Below are positions 24,963-37,587 of a stretch of DNA of 64,000 nt, piece by piece. Source of the DNA: Condylostoma magnum (Eukaryota; Ciliophora; Heterotrichea; Heterotrichida; Condylostomatidae); NCBI GenBank assembly GCA_920105805.1, contig CAKKTI010000043.1, positions 1 through 64,000 on the forward strand, read 5' to 3'. Position 1 is the first letter of the stretch, and each line of letters starts with the position of its first letter. The notes beneath the pieces are model-generated. The model had not been told where the DNA came from. It was given only the letters and a program-made list of their open reading frames with translations, and did no database searches. The translations under genes were made by a program, and so were the position numbers.

Positions 24963-25913
24963 ATGTCCTCAGAAAGAAAAACTAGCAAAGGAAGGCCTTA
25001 TAAAACCTAAACTAAGAGAAACAAGATGGAATTGCCCAAAATAATAACTGATCCAGAGATAGACAGTATAATTAGCACTGGCAAAATCACAGCTAAGCCT
25101 AGCTAATAAAAAATAAGCAATAGAAGGGGATAATCTGTTACGTTAAAACATAATCCTACCACTCCGTCTCCTATAAGGCAAGTTTCCTCAAGGTTCAGTA
25201 TAAGATAAAGAAAACAAGACTCGTGTGATAACTAAAGATAATCAAGTTTTAAAAGAAGTTAAGATAAACCTAAAGATTCATTAAAGTTGTAGTTGGAAAC
25301 TGAGTAAAAGAAGAATGCTATGTTAAATGATAGATACTAAGCTAATAGGAATAAGTTTTAAAGTGATTTGAAGCTGATTTCTAGTGAGATATAACGATTG
25401 TAGTATACAGTTGAGGAGTTGATAGCTGAGAAGATTTTGCTAGAAGGAAGGATATAGGAGCTTGAGGCTGAAGAGAATTAGAAAGAAGATATTGACTCCT
25501 AAGTAACAGATATTCTATTGAAATCATCCGAGAATTTGTTGAAGTATCTAGAAAGTAATTATAACAAGGATTACAGGTAAAGCATTATTAAAGAATAGAT
25601 TTAGATGCTGGATAATTTCAATTAAAATAGCAGTTAAAAGTTCTAAGATACTAGGAACATGCTTTAGAATTGTTTATAGAACCAGAATGATAATATAATA
25701 ATATAATCACTGAATTTTAAAGAGTAATTGTTTTAAGAACCAGACAATAGCGTAGATTTAGAAGGCACTGCATTCTTTGGAGAGTAATCATAGCCTACCT
25801 TTGACACAGACCATACGGAGAAGTCTAATAAAGCTTTGTAATTAATTATATAATTTTATAAGAATTTGTGTATATAAAATGGTTTATGCGACTCTTCAGA
25901 AGTTAACTTATAA
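24963..25913 (+). CDS. Coiled-coil protein with basic N-terminus
   Basis: 316 residues, MSSERKTSKGRPYKTQ..., a basic disordered first third, a coiled coil at about residues 100-190, then an acidic C-terminal part. The start is only 1 nt beyond the tandem TAA TAA of the upstream gene on the same strand and in a different frame. A fused gene would need a 31-nt intron (GTAATAAAATGT...AACTAG), longer than others here, so separate genes are preferred. TAA 25911 with TGA directly after is taken as the end. Confidence 0.6.
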
Positions 25914-25993
25914 TGACAATTATTTATATATAATAATTCCTAAGTATTCTACCTTATAAACTACACAATTGCCTTAATCTAAATTTAAATAAA

Positions 25994-28900
25994 CTATTCT
26001 TCTCTAAAAGTTTTCACTAAATTCACAGCATTAAGTAAAGTTTGATGTATTTCTTCAATTTCCTCCTTACTAAGTCCAGAATAATCGCATTTTCCTTCCA
26101 ACTGGTCAATTCTCTGTTTCAATTTTTCATTTTCTAGCTTAATCCCCTCTCTTTCTTCCTCCAATTCATCAACAACTCTTTAAATCTTGTGAACCTCTCT
26201 CCTAGCTTATCTTTCAGATTACCTCAACTTTTCCTCGGGTGTTAGCTCTTTAACAGGTTCAGGCACAACCTCAACTTGCTAAACTTCTTATTACTCTTGC
26301 TTTCCCTTTCCTCTTTTCTTCTTCTTTCTCTTTTTGTTAATCTTATTAATAAGCTCTGGAGGAGCTCCAACAACTTCCTCGATTCTTCTTTAATTTACTT
26401 ATTTTTCCTCTTCCACAGGTTAAGCTTCTTAAACCTTCACAGTTTCCGTCTTCTGCACGTTTAACTTCTTCCAATTTTCTCTAGCAATAGCTCTTCTCTC
26501 TGCCTTATTCAACGGTCTTGGCTGTCCTTGCTTAACTTCTGGCTGTTTGACAGCCTCTTCCTTCACAACCTCTTCCTTCTTTACCTTTGTAGGCTTATCT
26601 GGCAATACAACAATCTGTGGTGGAGGTGGGGGAGGACTGGGTTCTCTTTGCTCGACTTCCTTTTTCTTAGGTTCTTACTTATTATTCCTCCTTCTCCTCC
26701 TAGCAGGCTTCTTAGTTTCCTCCTCACTCAGTACTGAGTCGATTAATTCCTATGCTATTTTCTGGCTGGAATCATCGATATTATTGCTTAAAATCTGATC
26801 GATTTCAGCCAATCCTTTTTCCTTTGCTATAGTAAGTGCATTTTGTCCTTTTTTGTTTCTGTAGTAAACATCGATGCCTGGGGTGTCTAGCAATAACTTA
26901 ACAATATCCCCGCGGTCCATTGAGGTAGCAATATGCAGGGCATTGTTTCCCATGAAGTCCTATTGATTAAACTGCGCTCCATACCTAATAAGCAGGTCTA
27001 CAATCTCAGCCGAGGCCTTATACACCGCGATGAGCAAAGGCGTGCACCCTGAATACTCCTTAGGAAAACTTCCCCTCCCACTCTTAGACTTAGACTCCAC
27101 TATCAAATCCTCCAGTCCAAGTTACTCGGCAGTATGATTCGACAGCAGCCAGTCCACAGTGTCTAATCTGTTATAAAAAATAGCAGCAGTGAGTACATTT
27201 CCAATAACCGCGTTGGATTTTAGCCTTGAGAAGCCAATTTGCCCCGTTTCTTTCAAATTTCTTCCACTGTTAAGCAAAAGTTGTATAATTTCTATACACC
27301 CGGAGCACCCAGCGAGTACTATATACGGAGTTCGTCTGCTTGCTTATAACAAGGCGTTGATTTCAGGGTCTTATGTCCCGCCACTTGTAAGGGTGAGCGG
27401 GGGGTACTCTAAAGGCACTCCTTCCTGCAGTAGAAATTAAACTGTATCTACTCTTTTAGCAATAATTGCCCATGATAGAATCTCAGGGTACTCGTTCCAG
27501 CGATTGGGAAGGCTTTCTAGAATTCGTTTTATAACATCAATGTTAGCACTTTACGTAAAAAACAATTACTGCATTATTCTTTTCTATGTATCCGGTGGGA
27601 GAGAGTTGGCCACCTTGTTTGCCATTTATTTGTGTTACGAATTAATGGACAGTCTAGAAGAGCGTCTTTTTGGGTTGAGAGGGTTTAAGGTGTCGGGGCT
27701 TGCTTTTGCAGTGAAGTTGCTGACTGGCTGCAGGAGGAGTTGATGTTGGGGGAAAAGCTCGTTGTATTCTGCGATGTTTTTGATTCCTAGTATGGAGTTA
27801 ATTGTTTATAGGATCTCAGAGGATCTTTCTTTTATTTTGTTGAAAATTAAAAGAAGGTTAGGGTTGGTGTGTGTTATGTTTAATTAGAGTTTCAGAGTTT
27901 TGCATATGTGGTCTAGGGAACTTCAGCATTGGATGTAAAAAATTTCTTATCTTTTGGCAATGCCTCCCGCGTTTTATAGTCTTTTATCTGCTTTGAATTA
28001 CTTTTAATTGTATATTTCCTCGATTTCCTTCATACTTATGTTATCGTTTTTATTTTCCTTTTGTTTAGCCTGTAAAAAGCTTAGTTTTTATTCCAGTGTT
28101 TCCTTTTCTTACCTTAATTCTCGTATGTTGTCTTCTTTTTACTGCTTTTAAGTTTGCAGTTCTTCATTTTTCTCTAGGTATCATAACACGTTAGCAATGT
28201 CTGAGGGAGTTGTGATTTGAATGACCTTACTGATTCTAGATTCAGCTTATTAATACTCTTTTAGTCTTTGGTTCAATATGGTTTTTCAATCACTTAGCTT
28301 ATAATTCATTTGCCTCCTTTGCTTAAGTCTTTTTTGATACAGTAGTATAGATTGAGGAAGGTTAATTTAGCCTACTATTCCATCCCTGCGTTGATCTGCA
28401 TTGTCTTTTATCTGTATCAAATTTGCTTTATGTACAAACTATTAAGCAATTCGGTCAATAGTTGCATTTTAGTATACAATTTTATCTTTATAACATTTCT
28501 GGAACTCCTGGTATTATCTACTCAATGCATCTGCTTCTATAAGGCAGTTCTGTATTTCTTGCTATTCATGGTAAATAACTCCAGTAATATTATCTATAGC
28601 TTTCTCTAGTATCTGTATATAAATTACCCGTTCTCACTCGTCATTTCGTGGTTTGTTTTTGAAAGAACATGCTATCACTTACTCTAGTCTTCTACACTCC
28701 AACTCTGCTTTATTAGTCTAATCTAAAATCGATTCCATGTATTTCTAAGTCCTTAATATTCGTTCATTTAATTCTTAATTTTCCTTTATTTTATCCCTTC
28801 CTTTAGCTAATTGATTCTTAAGTGATTTTAGTTGCTTACGCTTTTTATTGTATGTAAATACGTGATAATTGAACCTTTTCTGTAGGTTGTAGTTTTGCTT

Positions 28901-31677
28901 AGAAATACGTTGGATTTCTTACCCTGAGTAATTGTTTAATTACTAGCTTATTCTATACAGAGCGTTATTAGGAGCTATGTCTTTGGCTCTAAGATCAAAA
29001 TTAAATGTTTTTCTTGTTTAATTTCTGGGCAATAGAAAAGACTAGCTGGAATTTGATCTTCTAGTAGCTAACTCAGAGTCATCATCTAAGTTTTGCCTAA
29101 TTTCTTCTATTTATTATTTTCTCTAGTTAATTCTAGGGAAAAAGCCTAAAGACGCTGTTAAATTCTTCCTTAAATTCTACGGCCTTCTTACCATTGGAGT
29201 TCTTGAAGCAGATCTAAAAATTACAGGAGAATTTGTTACATTTGGCTTAAATCTTTGCTTTTACTTATTCTCAGCAGTTTTTATAATTTACAATGCTGTT
29301 AAAGTGAAATCATTTTCATGTATTGAATTCGTAAATGAGCCATTTATATCAAATTTCTCCATGATATCTGAAAAGTTAGAGTAGACGTCTATAGTGCACC
29401 ATGGAAACTATACTCATAACCACCTTTTATAGTAGTAGAATCTTGGCTCATATCTTCTGGGAAAATCGTATTTTTAATGTAATAATTTGTCCTTTAAATG
29501 CTATAATGACATTTTGTTCTCAACTCTTATCATTTCATCTTCCTGCACAGGAGATAATTGCATAGCATCATAAAACCGTTCTAGTTTCTCAGATTCATTT
29601 AATAAGTGGATTTCCTTCATTTCATAAAACCCTTTTAAGTTAGGATGACGGAAATCAGAAGTAACTGGATTCTCTAATTCCGCATATTCCTTGAAAAAGC
29701 GACTAAATTGGATCATTATTACAAATAGACTTTAAGGATTCGGGAGAAAGCAATCTTAAAACATTTCTAAGCATTTGTTGTATTCTTCTACTGGGTCATA
29801 ATGCTGTAACTCTAATTTTTGTCAGTAATTAAACAGTTCTTGTCTGTAAAGAGTTGTAAACATGAGTGTAAAGATCTCTATGTTTGTGACTGCGTCTTTT
29901 AGCTCACTTCATTGCTAAAGCTTGTGAAAATGGTAAAGTTACTCATCTGCCTTTCTAACACTTATTCTCTGTTTAGATATAACATTAAGGATTTGTTGAT
30001 GTAATTAATTTGCTTGAGGGTAATATCGGTCTAGTATAACATTTCTAAAGACTTTGTTACTTATACAGTAAAACCCATTGTAGGAAATAAGACAAACGTT
30101 GAAAATCTTCAAGAAGAGCTATAGTTGATCAACTGGGGCATTTGTAATGATTAAAATCTCCTCTTCACTGATCCCATTTCTAGTAGTGCACAAAAGTCCA
30201 AATATTCAGTATATCAAATTTCCTTTTATAATTTTCGAACTATAAAACGTCAGAAATAAATCGAATAGGTTTTAAATTGTACTTATCTCATCCAGTACTT
30301 CCAAATCAGTAAATTTGTATTCTCCTGGATACAAACAACAGCTTAGAAGCAAGTGAAGGAATAGAGGATTGGAGCATTAAGGCTAACTTATAAACTATGT
30401 TAAGAAGTTAGTACTCTCCTAGCATTCTTATCTCTCCTAACTGCTTAATCCTTATAAATAATCGTTTAAAATTTCTAGTCTATTTAACTCATTCAGCTGC
30501 TCTAATTGTATGTTATAAGTAAATTTGTGTCTTAAAATATTAAAGCTTTTACTATCTGAGTCACAAGTGTATATAATCTTTACATGAGTAGGAGTTTCTA
30601 TTGGAAGCCAATCTGGAAGCTCCTCTCTTTTATGCTAATCTTAGTATTAATCAATACCATCAATCAGAAGGATTATTTACCTTTAGGAGCCTTTAGACAC
30701 TCTGATTATTTCTTACATGTTATAAGAATTGGTTAATTCTAATCATCTGGTAAAGTACATGCGAAGCTTGTCCTCTATTATATCTACTCTTCTACTAATA
30801 CAGAACTCTTGCTTAGTATAACTTACTCTTAATTGTGAGTATATGTAGTAAAGAGCCTAAAAATAGTGCTTATCTCCAGGTGATTTATTGATAAAGTAAA
30901 AAAGCATGTAGTCATTATTCTTTTTGTATGATTTTTAGTGAAACTCTGCTCATTTTACTAGTAGAGTTGATTTACCACTTCCTAAAGGACCTGATATAAG
31001 AAGAGGTTGTTGTTTTACTTATTTGTTTTAGTTGTCATTATTTGTTATTCATTGGTCAATTTCTTATATAATGTTGTCTAGTCCTACTGTTTAACTTTAT
31101 TAAATTTACCATTAAGACAGATTTTAAATATAGCCATCAAAGTGTATTCTGAATAAAAGTTACTAAAGGCGGCTTTAAATTGCTTATGATTTATCCATTT
31201 GACTAACTTATAAAAGAGGAAATATTCAAAAGTTAAAGTATAATTTAAGATGAATCTATTAACTAGATGTTAAGTAATTTGATCTTATATACTAATATTA
31301 TTATTGCATCTAAAGACGCATTATTTAATATACTTAAATATTTGTAATGGGAATAAAGAATGCTTTTTTGTAAAACTTAGTTAAATAATTATTACTCATG
31401 ATTATATCGTCTCAATGGATTAGGTGATATGGATTTTAATCTTTGTTAATTAATATTTGGTAAAACCATCCGCTTACTTTACAGTGGCATTAAATTTCTC
31501 TAACTCTTAATTTCTTTGTTCTATTTCAGGGGACTTTTATACTATGAAAGCGGCTGAATTAGCTTTTAGCTACAATTTTCTTTAAAGAATGCTCTTTGCT
31601 TTGATTGAGGATTTGAGAGATGACGTAGTCTTTCTATCTTAGGTAAATGAAACGACATTTTAACTTATTTTAAACAT
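25994..31677 (-). CDS. STAND NTPase - coiled-coil - ankyrin protein (NPHP3-like), 1,886 residues
   Basis: After an N-terminal region of about 180 residues and one short intron (31087-31109), a STAND/NACHT NTPase follows with Walker A GPLGSGKST (about residue 215), Walker B-like LLIDGIDQY, and the LPDWLP..THVKIIYTC pattern seen in nephrocystin-3-type proteins. RWLWVQFPWC closes this part. A long coiled coil (about 850-1180) has a stretch reminiscent of ODAD3/CCDC151 docking proteins. Ankyrin repeats (about 1370-1610, for example NNALHIAT) follow, then a Lys/Pro-rich tail with a final coiled coil. The frame is open from the intron to TAG 25994. A ciliary role is inferred. With an ambiguous code, a gene boundary between NTPase and coiled coil cannot be excluded. 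Confidence 0.7.
31087..31109 (-). other. Predicted 23-nt intron in the STAND NTPase gene
   Basis: On the minus strand GTAAATTT...AAACAG. Upstream coding sense (IFKICLN) and downstream sense (VGLDNIIQEIDQW) are in different frames and join cleanly after removal. An acceptor 3 nt further (TAG, 26 nt total) keeps the same frame. Confidence 0.65.
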
Positions 31678-31865
31678 AATTTTTAATTTTACTTTGCATA
31701 TTATGCACTAAATACTAATTATACATGTTTCAACGCAACAATATATACCAAATGTAGGAAAGTTGTAATTAGTATTATGTATTAAAAGTACCTTGTTATT
31801 ACAATATTGAAAGCATAAAATAAATTAAGTGAACATTTTAAGTAGTCTTTCGTATATTAATTAAA

Positions 31866-34303
31866 ATGAATAAAAAAGGTAAAACTACGATTGTTGTATT
31901 AGCTCATAGTGTTCTTATTGTGCTAATAGTGATAAATTTAAGTATCCCATACTGATTTAAGTGATGTGCTTTTGACTTTGGAATCTATAAGCTTTACCAA
32001 GAGGATGGTAATAGTAAACATTATCAGGACTTATTAGATAATGAATGTGACTAACAGACAATTAAGGATTAATTAGATTAAGTTTGCAGTGACTTTTGTG
32101 GTAATATAGAAAACCTCTGAATAGCTAATCAAACAATGATATCATTCTAAGTTTTAGGGGTGTTTTTCTCAACTGTTAATATAGTACTGGCTTTATTAAC
32201 TAACTGTACTCACTTGAAGTTTAAATTGTATTACTTCATCTACCCTGGTTAGCTATTTGCACTACTTATTGGAATAATTTTCTATGCATCTATTGCTAAT
32301 TTTGGTAACTATGAATAAATAGATGAGCCTGAGGAGTCTTAAGTTGATTTTTACAATTTCACAATATTAGAAGGATTAGGAATAGCTATTGGAAACGTTT
32401 TTGTATCAATCGGTGTTCTAGTAGCTACGTATATTCTTATTAGATAGTAATTTGCATAAAAATGTTTTAAAAATAGTAAAGGTAATAAAAGTAAGTTGAC
32501 AATGAGTTCTTAGGAAATCTTGATCAAGTAATATAGAAAAGTGTTTTTTCAAGAAGTAAAATAATGAAAATTGATAAATTAGGAGAAATAAGTGAAGAGA
32601 TTTAATAGTAATTGATGTGCAGAGATGCTTATATTGTAGAATTGAACCAAGAAGTAGCTGTATTCAGGAGTAGAAACTAAAAGCTAGAAAAGTAAGTCGG
32701 TAAGACTTAAAAATACAATCTGTAAAAGGTAAAACTGTAAAAGAAAGTTGAAAAGTTAAATGAATAGTTGTTCCAGAAAGAAGAAATGCTGAATAAATAT
32801 CAAGATAGAGATATACATGAAAATGAGGAAAGCGAAGAAGAAGAGGTTGAGTAATAATAAACCGAAGATAATTGGCAAGTTTGGAAAAATAAATACAAAG
32901 AAATGAAATAAGAGAATAAAACCCTCCATGATCAATTTGATTAATAAGCGTAAAAGTTACAAGATGTATTAGATGCTTTGAATGAAGGTATTTAAAAGGT
33001 AGACTAAATAAACAATTAGATTAATCAGAATTAAGAGTATGAAAAAGGTAGAAAAATATACGAAGCATTGAGATTATAGGTTTAATAGTTTGTGAATCAA
33101 ATAAATCCTTGAATTATATAGATCTAAGAGAATACAGCTGATATTGATTTTGAGAATATGGAATAAATTGCATAAGTATTATAATAAGTTGAAACAATTT
33201 AACAGACTATTAATGAATAGCCTATACTAGTAAGAGTAAAGGATGATTTAAAAACTGAAGACTTGAATAGTATTGTGTAATCCTTAAAAAATGAGTCTTA
33301 GAATGTAAATAATCTGTGGAAAGATTAAATAACTAAGTAAAATCTACAGAATTAATAATTAACTGAAAAATGTACTAAACTTTAAAACAGTTTTAATAAT
33401 TTCAAAGCAAGAGTTGATAACTAATAAAAACATGTTAAAAGTATTGAGCTAAGAAATCATAAGCTTAATAGAGAAATGAAGTCTCTTATTGAAAAGCATA
33501 AAACACTAATTGGTCATTACTAGTAGTAAAAACAGCAATTGACAAAATACAGATAATTGTATTAAGAATTTCAGAAATAACTAAAATAAAAGTCAGCACA
33601 GTATACTAAAATCAAGGAAAAAGCTTATAAAATATTTTATTTATTAGATTCACTTTAAGAATCAATTTTTAATAGAGATACAGAAATTCTACGAAAAAAT
33701 AGACAAATAAAATAATAAGATTTAAAGATATCTGAGTTATAGCTACGTATTAGTGACTCTAAAGATATTATTCAAGATAAAGTAAGCAAAATAATAGGAT
33801 AAAGGCACTTAGATATAGATTAAAGAGACTAAAAAATACATCTATTGAAATAAATGGTATCTAACAGTCCTGTTAGACATACAAAAGGCTCTCCTGTTAA
33901 GTAGAATTTTAAAACACCCAGAATATTAAACAGATCTGTTGATATTACATAAACAAGGGATTAAAAGTATTAAAATATACACAAAATAATCAATTAGATT
34001 ATAAAGCTTGTATAAAACTAGTAAAAGCTCAAAAAAAAGAACTAATTAAATCCAGAAGACTTTAACATGCAAATTTTTCCAGATGCATTTGACCCAAAAG
34101 AATTTCAATAATAAAATTTCAATATAAAATCCTAAAAGTTGCTCAATAACCTAAGAGAAAGTTTAAATGATGAGATTTATGACAACACTTAATTTTTCAG
34201 AAATTTAGACAAGAAATTCATATAATCTTCAATTCCCAATAAAAGCAAACTAACAAAGGACGAGATAATCCATCTTTTTGAAGATTTTATTAATAATAAC
34301 TAG
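31866..34303 (+). CDS. Four-TM membrane protein with long coiled-coil tail (two exons)
   Basis: Exon 1 (31866-32490) begins MNKKGKTTIVVLAHSVLIV and has four TM segments with a Cys-containing first extracellular loop (PYWFKWCAF, then CSDFC), a claudin/PMP22-like layout; both Trp are TGA. A 23-nt intron (32491-32513) links it in frame to a coiled-coil exon of about 600 residues, very rich in Gln encoded by TAA/TAG. The ATG at 32564 is therefore internal. TAG 34301-34303 follows EDFINNN; an earlier TAA near 34219 is possible. The last 14 nt overlap the called end of the convergent kinase gene. It shares its plan with the gene at 2907. Confidence 0.65.
32491..32513 (+). other. Predicted 23-nt intron
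   Basis: GTAAGTTGAC...GTTCTTAG. Splicing fuses the four-TM exon in frame with the coiled-coil ORF. Without splicing the first frame would end with TAA overlapping the next ATG by one base. Confidence 0.65.
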
Positions 34304-36419
34304 ATTCTAACTGTTCAGCTTCTATTTTAAGCCTATTTAGGATATTTTTATACTTCACAATACTACTCTTCATTTACTAGTGAGCCTCTCTTAGCTATTG
34401 TATTCTGGCCCACATCTTAGTACGTTCTTGCTTAACATTGCTTAACTTTATCCTAGTATTGCTTATAGTTATATCAGTAACAGGATAATCAGTGCCTTTT
34501 TCAATTACTTCCTTTTGCCTATCAAACAAAACTAACTTTTGCTCATCAAACTTTGCCTTAACCATTTCTTATTAATTTTACTCCTGCGTAGCTATTTTCT
34601 CCATTACTTTCTACTATTTTATACTATACGCTTCAGTCATTGAGGTTTATTAGTCAATTAATTCTCTATTAAGAGTACGAATTTTCCTTTCCTTTTCATT
34701 AATTTTGTCCTCAATGCCTCTTAGTCTTTATGCCAATTCATTCTCTGAGTATCCATCAAGCTCTATTATTCTAGATTACAGGAAATTGTATATTTCTCTT
34801 GCCTAGCTTTGCTCATCATCACTGAACTCTAAGCTCCATCTGATTCTACTCCGCAGAATCTCAGCATTTACCTCAGCTTCTGATACTTTTTAGGTGTTAG
34901 TATGTTAAGTGTTTCTGAAATCAGATCTTATCTTATCTAAATCATGTTGTAGCTTAATCTTTTTCACTTCTTTTTCATTTAAATCCACATTTTGTGCTTT
35001 AATTTGATCCTTTACACCATCTAACTGCCTTTTCTTTTTATTGCATTGAATGGTTAAATTGAACAATTGATCTTTTTTCTCGTTAATTTACTCTATTAGC
35101 TTTTAAACATCCTGAAATCCAACGATTTCAATTTCTCGTGCTTTTGCTTGTATGTCTTACTATGCTAGATTTATCCTGTTCTCAACACTTTCAACCTCAG
35201 CGGTCTTAGACTTAACTAAGCTCTCTAGTTCCATTAGTCTTTTGGAGGTTTCATCTACCTCAGATTTCTTCTCCCCAACTAAGCTCTTTACTTCTGCATT
35301 TTGGCCAATCTGCTGTTTTAAGCTGTTATTCATTTTCAGCATACTCTCTCTGTAGGAAAACTCCTCCATGAAGCTAGTACTGATTTTAGACTTACCTTAC
35401 TCCTCATCAGAGTCACTGAATGACAGATCAACATCCTCATCCTCCTCTTCTTCTATAACTTCTTATGGGTCTTCGTTTATAACAGTGTACCCATTGCTAA
35501 CAACCTCCTCTTAGTCGAACTCTGGAAGGGGTATTAAGTCAATTTCTTATGTAATGGTCTCTCGTATGGGCGGGTGTTCCCTCAGCCACCTGTGCTCCTT
35601 TACCTACTATATGTCGATCCTTTCCGACGGCTCCTTGTTTAACATAGCATCTATCAACTCCATGGCTAAAGGCGGAAAATTGTTGGGATACTTGGGCTTT
35701 ACTCTGGAGATATTTGCCAGTAGTCTATTCTTAGCTGATGCTTTGAAGGGTGTATATCCTACCAACATCTCGTATAACAGTACTCCCAAGCACCAAATAT
35801 CAACTGTAGTTCCATGCTGCTTTTTCTATACCATCTCAGGCGGCAGGTACTCTAAAGTACCGCAGATTGTCTGCCTGGGTTGTTCCTCAGTATAGAAATT
35901 AGACCATCCGAAGTCAGTAAGTTTTATTCTTCCGTCTAAATCTAGTAAAATGTTTTCAGGTTTAATGTCTCTGTGGATGATTGGAGGCTCGTGCTTATGT
36001 AAATACTCAACTGCTAGCACAACTTCCCTGAAGTACTAGGCAGCCTCTCTTTCTATAAACTGTCTTTGTCTATATAACTTATGAAACAAGTTGCCCCCGT
36101 CTGAGTACTCCATTATCAAGTAAAAAAATCGCTCATCTTCGAAGTGATTGAACAGCTTTATTATATGTCTGTGGTTAAGCTCGTACATAATATGCACTTC
36201 TCGCTTGAACTACGGAAGCATTTTCATCACTTTGTCTTTAGGAACTTGCTTTATGGCATGGATATTCCCTGATTACTTATGTTTTACCTTTCATACTTAG
36301 CCGAAAGCACCGTCTCCTAGCTTCTTTTCAAACTCGAACTGAGATTTATGTATTTCCTTCTCCTCTCCTTTTGCAACACTTGGGGACTCGAATAAGTACT
36401 TTGTAAATTGCCTTGACAT
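34290..36419 (-). CDS. Aurora-like kinase with long coiled-coil C-terminus
   Basis: Residues about 28-285 form an active Ser/Thr kinase: LGDGAFGQVWKV (Trp from TGA), [22 protein letters not shown] and [13 protein letters not shown], the last two diagnostic of Aurora kinases, which act at spindle, centromere or basal bodies. Aurora kinases usually end soon after the kinase domain; here about 400 further residues follow, first acidic ([20 protein letters not shown]) then coiled coil. TAA TAA at 34287-34292 is called as the end; TAG TAA at 34374-34379 is an alternative that would avoid overlap with the convergent gene. The NOT4-like gene ends 50 nt upstream of the start. Confidence 0.82.
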
Positions 36420-36469
36420 TTATAAAGGTTTTTCAATTACATACACCTCTATGCATAATCATTTTCTAA

Positions 36470-37441
36470 TTAATTAAAACAAGAAACCTTGGGCAGGACA
36501 GTGACTAGTTCCTCATCCCTTACTACTCCACTAGCTAAATCATTAGCACTGACAGGCTCATCTCCAACCCACAATTTTACTAGTTCTTAAATCCACAAGT
36601 TGCTAGCTAGCAACTCCCTAGCCTCCCTTCCCATCAGCACCATTGCCTCATTAGCTGGCAGTACTAAATTACAGTTTTCCTGCACTTCCTCCTCCTCGCT
36701 TTCACTCTATACAAAGTCAAACCTAGATGAATTAGAGTCTAGGCTAAATCTGCGAACAGGTGATGACTGTTAATCAGACTCACATGTGGAAGCAACATCA
36801 ATACAAAGAGCTTCAAGTCTTGGTAGAAACGATATTTTGTTGTCAGGCTGTATTACCTCAATTCTCTGTTTCCCCAGAGAGCAGTTCTGCGGTTGTATAT
36901 GCCGTAGTTGTGTGACATAAGACTTAGTATGAATGTCCTATTCCTCTCCAAAGTGATGTAGAAAGGGACAGGTGTCCCTTTTCGGACACCTTCCTTCTTT
37001 AAGGAAGTAAGAACAGTATTTTGTGGTACCGTAAGTTACAGACAGCTGCTTTCCATGTAGTATGAAATTATTACAGGCTTGAATGCATGCAGAAGCTGCT
37101 TGCTCTGAGGAGTATTATATATGTGCACTGTAGGACAACTGAGATCCGTTGATTCTGTTTCCTTTTAATTTACATTTGAGTATTACTCCGTATTAGCCAA
37201 AGTATTATTAGCTAGTTAAAATCTGGGTAGAAGCTACCTTTTCATCTGCTATGTCAGGGGATATGTTTATAATATAGACCAGGGTGTTGATAACCACACG
37301 TTTCTCAGAGAGTTGTTGAACCTATTTACGTGGGATTATTTTTCTAAGTGAAATACAGTTTAGTTGGCTGGAATTAAATCTGGATCTTTTCGGGGGTTAT
37401 TGGGTGTTTAATTGCCTTAAAGAGTTTCTTCGTACTTACAT
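36470..37441 (-). CDS. NOT4-like RRM and CCCH zinc-finger protein lacking a RING
   Basis: A 323-residue protein. An RRM at about residues 45-140 (VYIINISPDI, QYFGQYGVILKCK, AASACIQACNNFILHGK) leads directly into YGTTKYCSYFLKEGRC.KRDTCPFLH, a C-x8-C-x5-C-x3-H finger. The order and wording match the RRM-zinc-finger part of CNOT4/Not4, the E3 ligase of the CCR4-NOT complex. The N-terminal C4C4 RING of Not4 is missing; the start MQVRRNSLRQ is basic and no RING Cys pattern is seen upstream. It may be an RNA-binding paralogue without ligase activity. TAA 36470-36472 is taken as stop. Confidence 0.75.
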
Positions 37442-37587
37442 TATAAGTATAGGAAATAAATGGTTTTAAAAGAGCTCCTGTGCTTATAATTTTTAAAAAT
37501 GAAAAATATTTATACTACGACGAGTGGCGTTTTGTGTGTATAAATGAACGTAGTGTTAATCAGTATATTACTAAATTATCTATAAAA

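Noticed and set aside
26528-26798. Two overlapping plus-strand ORFs with Gly- and Leu-rich runs
   Set aside because: They are the reverse complement of the Pro/Lys-rich tail of the minus-strand ankyrin protein.
32562-32566. TAATG overlap of two plus-strand genes
   Set aside because: A 23-nt GTAAGT...TTAG intron just upstream joins both ORFs into one gene.
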